Part shown: piece by piece, positions 57,130 to 64,000 of the stretch
Layout of the letters: every line of letters begins with the position of its first letter
Numbering within the stretch: the stretch's first letter is position 1
DNA from: Aquanectria penicillioides
Taxonomy: Eukaryota; Ascomycota; Sordariomycetes; Hypocreales; Nectriaceae
Assembly (NCBI GenBank): GCA_003415625.1
Contig: PYIU01000007.1
Coordinates: 3,100,001-3,164,000 of the forward strand
Direction: 5' to 3'
DNA: 64,000 bases
The notes under the pieces: generated by a model
Database searches by the model: none
What the model saw: only the letters and a program-made list of their open reading frames with translations
What the model was told of the DNA's origin: nothing
Made by a program: the position numbers and the translations under genes

Positions 57130-58615
57130 CATAGACGAGAAAAGTGAGATGAAGTTGTCGTCTCTAGCCTAAGAGTACAGGGTAAGCCAATTGAGTTTTC
57201 ACCTGCTGTAACTTGCCAGACTCTCCTTCCCAGGCAAATTCGCCCACCAAAAACCACCCACAACCATGTCGCGCCCTATTTTCAGCTCCCACACAACCCA
57301 CTTGCCAGCAAAGCAAGAACCCTCATCGCAGCCCGTCCCATTCATCGTTTGCACCACGAAGTGCCCGTTTCCTCCTTGTTGCCATCATAGAAACCCCCTT
57401 TCCTCCTCCATGCTTTCATCCCCTAGACTTTTTCCTCACCCGAGCGACTCGCCCTGACCCAATCATTCCGGGACTCGTCTTTTGCCCGTCGCATGCCTAC
57501 TGAAACGGCGCCCCCGCTTCAACTTTGTCAGCCTGGACTGGCTGAATCTGATGGCCTGGATGAATTTCAATGCTTCAAGGGACGCCCAGCGGAATCCGGA
57601 AGCGATCAATGTTCAATTATGCCTTTGCTCATTCGAGTGACCTCGGAGCAGGTTCCAGGTCATCCCTACCAGCTCTTCATTGCCCTCGCCGGGAAACCCG
57701 GTTCCCTGCTGGAATCACCGTCCCTCTCTGTATGCGTTGCCGCTCACTGGAGCCTGCCACAACGCCTCTTCTTCCCGACTGAATCACCCATTTCCTCCCG
57801 ACCCCTCTCCCCTTTGACTGTCTTTCGCAACACGTCTCTCTCCTTGGCTGGACGGCTGCGGGTGTCATTTTTTTTTCTTTTTACCGCTCCACGACAGTGG
57901 CGCCATCGCCACTGAGTTTCCTCTCCCCAGACGTCTACGTTTCAATTTGATTGATGCAACCTTCATGGCTTCAGCGTCTCGCCACTTTCGACAGCACAGT
58001 GCTGACAAATTTACGGCAGTTGGGCCTGATCTCCCGCCGAGCATCACCTTGTGTTGCTGAGAATCTTGTGCACACATGACGGGTCGCAATACATCCCCGA
58101 GACGGGAGCACAGTATGCAAGCGAAGAGCTTAGTATACATTTAATCCTACACTGCCTATACGTGTAGTGAGTGGCCCAGGCGGCCCACTGCTACCTCTCT
58201 TGTCGTCCCCTAGAAACAAGACCAAGCAAAGTCCCGATCATCCTCCCCACACCATTCTTTCCTTCGTCCCTCACGACGCGGTATCGTGGGCTGCTGGTGC
58301 TGCAAGCGAACCGTGAGCCCTCTCTGCGTTGAGACTTGCCGACGTCGCTGTCACGTCTTCTGTCGACGTTCGCCGGTCAAGAAATGCTGGTTGCCCAAAA
58401 ATATAATGCCAGCAAGCTATTAAAATCCTCACCTCGATGCTAGCGGGGGCCTCAGCGACAACCCCAAGCAGCCATCGAGATGGTCAAGTGCAAGCAAGAT
58501 ACGAGTAGCCATGCGGCCGGGTATAATGGCGAATCACGCTCCCATCCACAGCCAAGCAACTCCTCTGGTCCATACTGAAATTCATACACTCATCATCGAC
58601 CTAGCAGGTCCAGCT
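57130..58615. other. Intergenic convergent region
   Basis: About 1.5 kb between the 3' ends of the Nudix gene (+) and bdf1 (-). Frames at 57213-57503 and 57493-57915 (+) are Ser/Pro rich without a domain and are not called. Confidence 0.5.
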
Positions 58616-61344
58616 TCACTCCTCTTCCGAGTCGGAGTCGTCGCTCGACTCGGCCGTCGGGGTAGGCGCCTGGGTCACGTTCTGTCCATCGCCGGCATCC
58701 TGACCCGACTTGTACATGTCGCGAAGGCCCTTGAGTTGAGCAATGCGCTCCTCTTGTTCTCGAGCGCTCATGGGCTTGTTCTTCTTAGGCTTGCCTGCTG
58801 CGGTCTTGGGCTGCTTGGAAGGCGCCGATCGAGTCACCTCGGGCGAAGAAGCAGGTCCGGAAGCGTCTTTGCCGAATCCTGGGAGAACCTTCTTACAGAG
58901 CTCCCAGAGCTTGAGCAGAGCGTCGTTGCTGAGCTGGTCGATATCCAGCTCGAGCTCGCCGTCGTTGTTCTCCTGCACACTGGTTAGTCACTGGCTACGT
59001 TATCCTTCATCAACCGTCACTGCACTTACGTTTTGGCCCGTGTCACGCTTGATGATATCAATGGCACGGTCGAGGTGGGGGTATTCAAGGTCGTTAATAG
59101 CATTGGCAATCTGGTCCTTCTCTGCGGCGTTGAGGTTCTTCCTGGAAGCTGCCTTCTTGGAGCCCCCAGACTTCTTGGGGGGCGCATTGCCGGTTGGCTT
59201 TCGCGCCGCTGAGCTTCCTGACGCCTTTGGCTTGCTAGGCTTGCTTGACTTCTTGCTCGGCTTGTCGTGCTTCTGACGGTACTCGCTGAGCTCCTGCTTA
59301 GCCTTGAGGAGGGCCTCTTGTACCATCTTGAGTATGCCCTGCTGAACCATGATCAGGCTCTGGTTGGGGGAGTCGGCGGCAAACAGATCCGTCAACTTCT
59401 CGCTCTCCTCGCGCAGCTTGGCCTCGAGTCCTCGAACCTCCTTAGACGGGTCGATAGCGGCGGCGGCGGCGGCGGCATCCTCGCCCTCTTCCTCCTCCTC
59501 CTCATCGTCGGTGGCATGAGAGGTGGGAGGAGGGGCATTGGCTTTGGCATGCTTGGCCAACCAGGCCTCCTTGCCCTTCATTTGGGCGTTATAAAAGTCC
59601 TCGAGCTGACTGGCCACGTACGACACGGCGTTGCCCTGCTCAACTGGGCCGTTGAAGGTGTAGCAGTTTGTGAAGATGAGCCGAACAGTCTTGTCAAACT
59701 CCTTGAGACCTGCAATCTCTCCCTTGGCCAGCATTTGCGACACCTTGCCAAGGTCCATGGGCTTTTTGATGACGGAGTAGTATGTGGGAATGTTGAGACC
59801 CTCGGCATCGACGGCCTCCATGAACCACGAGTTCAGATGCTTGTTTTTCGGAGCCATCAACTCGCTCATCACCTCTTCAGCGAATTGCAACTCGGGCTTG
59901 AGCTTCTTGCGTGGGGGCTTGGTCGAGTAATCAATGTCCTTGGGTTTAGGGGCGCGTACAGTACGCTTGGGCCTGTCTCCCTCATTGACCGAGGATGCCC
60001 GTCGCACCTCGGCGGCCTGGACCGGAGCCGCGACACTCGGCTTAGGAGCTTCGACGGCTGGGCTAGGACCGGGACCGGTAGACTGCTTTCGACTAGCAGC
60101 CTCTACATGAGTGGTGGCGGTTCGGGACTCGCGGGGGGCCTTTGGCTTGGGCACTGGCTTGGGCTTGGCAGGCTCCTCCTGGGGAATCGTAATGACATCG
60201 TCCCAGATGGATCGGATGGAGCCTCTAGCGGCGCTAGTCACGTCGTGAAGAGGTCCATTAAAGGCGAGCGTGTTCTCGTACATGAGGACCAGGTCGTTCT
60301 TGAAGTGAGAAATTTTGACATAGAGACCGTTGGGGTCACGCAGGGTTCGGTCGATTTCGGATAGATCGGTGGGCTTCTCGATCTTAGCGAGATAGCTCTC
60401 TGTGAGACCAGGCCAGAGTTTCTGGACAGAGTCTCTGAAGTGGGCACCCTGCTTGGTTTTCTTGACTCGTCCCAGTACCTTGCGGATTTCGCGGCGCTGG
60501 TAGGCAGTGATCTGCTGGTTGTTGAATTGGGCATCGTTCCATTTGTCTAGACGGGCAAATGGATCCATCTGCTGCGAAGGCGCTTCAGCAGGAGCCGAAG
60601 ACGCAACGGCAACGGTGCTTCCGGCGTCATCCTCGGCAGGCTCTGTCTTGGCGCGCTTGGGAGCAGGCTCATCTGCACCGTCATCGTCACGTTCGCGAGC
60701 AACCTTGGTACTCGAACCTTCGGCGGGGGCGTCCTCCATGTTGACTTCGATGGAGGGCTTGGGCGCAGAATCGTTGGACTCAATGGCGAGCTGAGAAAGG
60801 CTGGCGGGCTGCAAATCAACTTCAGCAGCACCCTCCTTGGCGCCGTTGACCATTTCAGAAGCAGGCTTGTCGGACATGTCGGCGTCTTTGGCGGATTCCT
60901 TGTCAGCAGCCTCTGCTGACTTGTCTGCAGTTGTCGCATCCGTCATCTCGACGTCTTCTGTGGGCTTAGATTTTGATTCAGCAGACTCTGCCTTGATGGC
61001 ATCCTTCTGGGCGTCGCTATTCTCCATCTCTACGTCGTCGGCGACGCCGTTGGTTTCGGCGCGGTCGCCTTTGTGGCCGTTTACTGTGGGCTTCTCGGAT
61101 TCGGCTTTGGAATCGACTGGGGTCGCATGGCTGCAAAGGCGAGCGAGTCAGCATCCGGGAGATGCAGGCGGGGATGATAGGCGCAAAGGCAAGGCACCGC
61201 GAGTGCACGGAAAATGCAAACGGAGAGCCGAGGGGGAACTTACCCGTTGACCTCAGGTTTCTGCTCCTTTTCCTCCACCGAGTCGCGCGACTTGGGATCC
61301 ACTACGGGAGCGTCTGGGGCAGGCGATGATGCCATGATTGCCAT
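58616..61344 (-). CDS. bdf1: BET family double-bromodomain protein Bdf1
   Basis: Three exons (61344-61244, 61130-59030, 58972-58616) with introns of 113 and 57 nt give about 852 residues. The acidic, Ser-rich N-terminus is followed by bromodomain 1 (about residues 245-360: ITAYQRREIRKVLGRVKKTK, then MYENTLAFNG with the acetyl-lysine Asn) and bromodomain 2 (about 460-580: PELQFAEEVMSELMAPKNKH, YYSVIKKPMDLGKVSQML, NCYTFNGPVEQGNAV). Next come a short acidic/Ala tract, a basic Lys/Ser stretch, the NET domain (LNAAEKDQIANAINDLEYPH, ELELDIDQLSNDALLKLWEL) split by the last intron, and an acidic end (DDSDSEEE). It binds acetylated histones H3/H4 and links to TFIID and SWR1; nuclear. Bromodomain 1 is divergent around the ZA loop (WPGLTESYLAKIEKPTDL). 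Only the acceptor at 58973 keeps frame. Confidence 0.93.
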
Positions 61345-64000
61345 TCGCGATGACAGCGCAAAAGTCGGAGTGGCTTAGATGGCGCGGCGCGACATGAAAA
61401 AGACCGGGGACTGATGCGCGCGCGAGTCGAGTCGGCGGTGGAATGGGCGACGAGCGCAAAAGCGATGCGATTCGTCGGCGATGAGATGTGTGCGGATGAA
61501 GAAATGCGCGACGCGAAACTGGTTGAGGTGGGGGGGGGGAAACCGTCACTTAAATGCCTGCAAATCGGTGGCGGCGAGCGCAATGCACAATGCGACGGAA
61601 GGTGGACAGCAGGCGGTGGCGCAGAGCGAGAAGACCAAGGTGGTACTCTGGAGCTGGTGACGCTGGACGCGGGAGCGGAAGCGGGTGCGACGGGATATAA
61701 GATGATGAAAAAAGAGGAGACCGGGACGGGAGAAGTGTCAGGTCAAGAGGTAAGGTGAATGACGCTGACACACACAACACACAACAGGTGCGAGTCGTGA
61801 TGCGATGCGATGCGATGCGATGCGGATGGATGCGGGTGCGGATGCAAGTGGTCGCGCGCCGGAGTGGAGGCGGGAGAGATCGTCGCGTCGTGAGGGAAAG
61901 AGAAAAAAAAAAGACGAGATTAAAAGCGACGGAAAAAATGCGACCGAAGATCCGATGTCGCAAAACGAATTAGAATTATATCCTTGTTTTTTTGGGTCGG
62001 ATTGTGTTTGGGGTCCTGGAGTTGGGTGCGCCAAGTGGTTTTTGTAGCTTTTGTTTGGCCGCAAAGAGGATGGTAAATGGCCGGCTTGGATTTTTTTTTT
62101 TTGGGTTGGTTGGTTGAGTCGGCAAGGTGAGTGGCAAGTATAGGCAGGTAAGGTTGGCAAGGCAGGCGCAGGTGGTGGTTGCGATTTGCGGTTGCGGGAG
62201 GTACCTTACTTTTTTTTGGGCGGTGTTGGAGGGAGGGGGAGGGTTTAGAGAGGGCCTGTGAGGGAAAAGCGCGTGCACGTCAGTGAATTTGGGCCGGTCG
62301 GAGGCGCGGTGGTATTTATGAGAGAAGAAGGCAAACTCCGCTGAGCCGTTGCTTGTCTCTATCGGGGCACGGAAGGGGCAGGGGGGAAAATTTAGTTGCC
62401 CGAGCTTTGGTGCGAATGGCGAGGGTGGTCCGTGCGGGCACGCGCCTCCCCATGCTCCCGGGTGCACAAAGGCGTGCATAAACTGCACACATCGGTTTGT
62501 GGCTTTATGCGTGGCGAGGCTGGGAAATGGGGCTGGTGGCTTGAAGTAAGTTCCTATTGGCCTGTAGTTTTGAGCTTGCCTCGCTTTGGCTTGGCCTGGT
62601 CATTTTTTGGTGAGACTTTGTGGCGGCGGCCAGATATGCTTGGGGACGAGGGCGTTGAACAAGTCGACGTGTAAGACAAGGTAGGTTGCGAGAGAAGTTG
62701 AGACGAGCACACCCGAGTCCATCTACAAAAAAAACCTTGTGCCTCGCTCTCTCTTTGATTACTTGGTTCTCTCTCTTTTTGGTTGTCATATCGTCGACTC
62801 AAGCATCATCGCTTTTGTGGTTAGTGGCACCATTGACTTTGTCCCATTTCCTTTTTCAGCAGGCCTGGCGCAATCGCTGTCTCGTCAGGAAGCAGAGCCT
62901 CAGCAAGTGTGCATTACATGACTGTTGAGGTACGCGTCAATCCGACAACAATGGCAATCAAAGATCCTCTGAAATCACTGTCACAAACAACATTTCAGCA
63001 ACAGCCCGCCATCATGCCACTGCTCCCAATTACCCCCAGGAGCAAGGAAAATTCTCGCAAGTTCGAGGTTCAACCTTGATCGCGCCCATCCCACCTCCCG
63101 TCGTACAAGTATGAGGTGGTGCGCGCGCGTCGCGTCACGGTTGCCCAAGAGGCCAGCGATGCCTCACAGGCCACGCACCCACAAACAGATACCATGTTAA
63201 CGGGCTATATCGCTAAAACGGGGTTATGCACTAGGACCGGGGTCCGAGGCACTCACGGCGATCCACCCTTTCCAGGCGAGTTGGAGACTCGTCCTGGACA
63301 GGGACCTTGCGCAGGCAGGGGCCCGGAAGCTGGGAAGCCTGGAAGGCAGCACCGACCTGAACAATCAGGTGACCGTGCACGCAAACACTCCCGCCTAGCG
63401 ACGATGCTGAGTTCCCGGTGAGACCAGTGATCCCCTCCCCTCCAAAACGCCATTCTGGATCCTGCTGAGACCAAGTCGCATTGTTATTTTTTTTTTTTTT
63501 TGTTTTCCCTCCCGTCTCTCACCCTCGGTCTGTCGGGACCACGGATCGCGGACTGTGTCTTGGTCCATCCTCCGAACGGGCACTAGCAATGTAAAAGATG
63601 CTTGTTGCAGCCAATAAACTGCTCATCCAGGCCCCGCCTGGACCCACATGCTCCCCCAATCATATCCTATCTCATTTAGAGCTTGCTTCATCGCCAATCA
63701 CAACGTCTTGATGCCCTACACCAGGCCGTCTAAGATGGAAAGCCTCAGGCCGCCGTGGTTCACTCCAGCTAACCAATCATGGATTGCGGCGGCACAGCCA
63801 CGCTCTCCGATGGTTCCTAATAAGTCTTTCCAGCCTTCCTGGTCAAAATCGGTCGGAGAGAAGAAAACGAGGCCGCAGATGACTCATCACTCTCTGCAAT
63901 CTTTCCGGAAAAGGAAGGGACCCATATGTCTTGGGTACGTACCTACTGTTCGCTGGCTCTATCTCCATGTGACCCATCACCTGATCTCTTATCATTGATT
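61345..64000. other. Upstream region of bdf1 to the window end
   Basis: About 2.7 kb. It should contain the bdf1 promoter and leader. Several G-, T- and pentamer-type simple sequences occur, including a T run at about 63486-63502. Open frames on both strands (such as 61976-62488 -, 63648-63998 +) show no domain. No gene was supported before the window ends. Confidence 0.5.
61800..61826 (+). repeat. TGCGA pentanucleotide repeat
   Basis: Four to five tandem TGCGA units, followed by related TGCGG/GGATGC units, about 455 bases upstream of the bdf1 start. Confidence 0.85.

Noticed and set aside
1..64000. CRISPR arrays, intact transposons, rRNA or complete viral genes
   Set aside because: No direct-repeat/spacer pattern, transposase, reverse transcriptase, rRNA core or viral replicase was seen in any frame.

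Overview
The window is nuclear DNA of a filamentous ascomycete (Pezizomycotina), most likely a sordariomycete of hypocrealean type. Reasons: genes are split by short introns (about 42-100 nt) with GTANGT donors and CTNAC-like branch sites; both strands are used without operons; 5' leaders are pyrimidine rich; and the families present (Dal5-type permeases, GH28, a Stc1-domain protein, HSPA12-like Hsp70, BET and Ime2-type proteins, DUF4743-Nudix) are typical of that group. The placement below subphylum is inference. No tRNA, rRNA, CRISPR or intact transposon was seen.

Layout. 1-5.6 kb is a gene graveyard: pieces of an ABCC transporter, a PLP-enzyme tail, a fungal-specific transcription factor, a carotenoid/lignostilbene oxygenase and a dihydroxybenzoate-decarboxylase-like amidohydrolase, all broken by stops and frameshifts. 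It ends at an intact sugar-porter MFS gene (6.0-7.7 kb). 8.8-13.1 kb holds an intact secreted endopolygalacturonase and a DJ-1/PfpI protein, followed by a degenerate ~128-bp tandem repeat. 15.0-16.7 kb is a Dal5-type permease. 17.9-27.0 kb holds a coiled-coil protein, a mitochondrial PDK-family kinase and a Stc1-domain protein. 27.0-37.5 kb is a 10.5-kb stretch without a recognisable gene, ending at an Ime2/MAK-type protein kinase whose frame is broken twice near C-runs. 42.4-50.7 kb holds an Hsp70-like protein, a 133-aa orphan, a tandem chromodomain protein, a Lys/Thr-repeat nuclear-type protein and a flavin monooxygenase. 50.9-52.5 kb has a second patch of decayed sequence. 52.9-57.1 kb holds a SET-domain methyltransferase, a class C beta-lactamase-like hydrolase and a DUF4743-Nudix protein. 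58.6-61.3 kb is the BET double-bromodomain protein Bdf1; the remainder is its long upstream region.

How it fits together. The dead genes at the left end, with the living MFS transporter beside them, look like a lost aromatic (stilbene/hydroxybenzoate) catabolic or secondary-metabolic cluster. The rest is mostly conserved housekeeping and regulatory genes, with several chromatin-related ones (Stc1, tandem chromodomain, Bdf1). I found no clearly new multi-gene system. The most useful leads are the dead cluster, the 10.5-kb gene-free region before the Ime2-type kinase, that kinase's two frame breaks, and several uncharacterised proteins. Exon limits were read by eye from splice signals and frame agreement.
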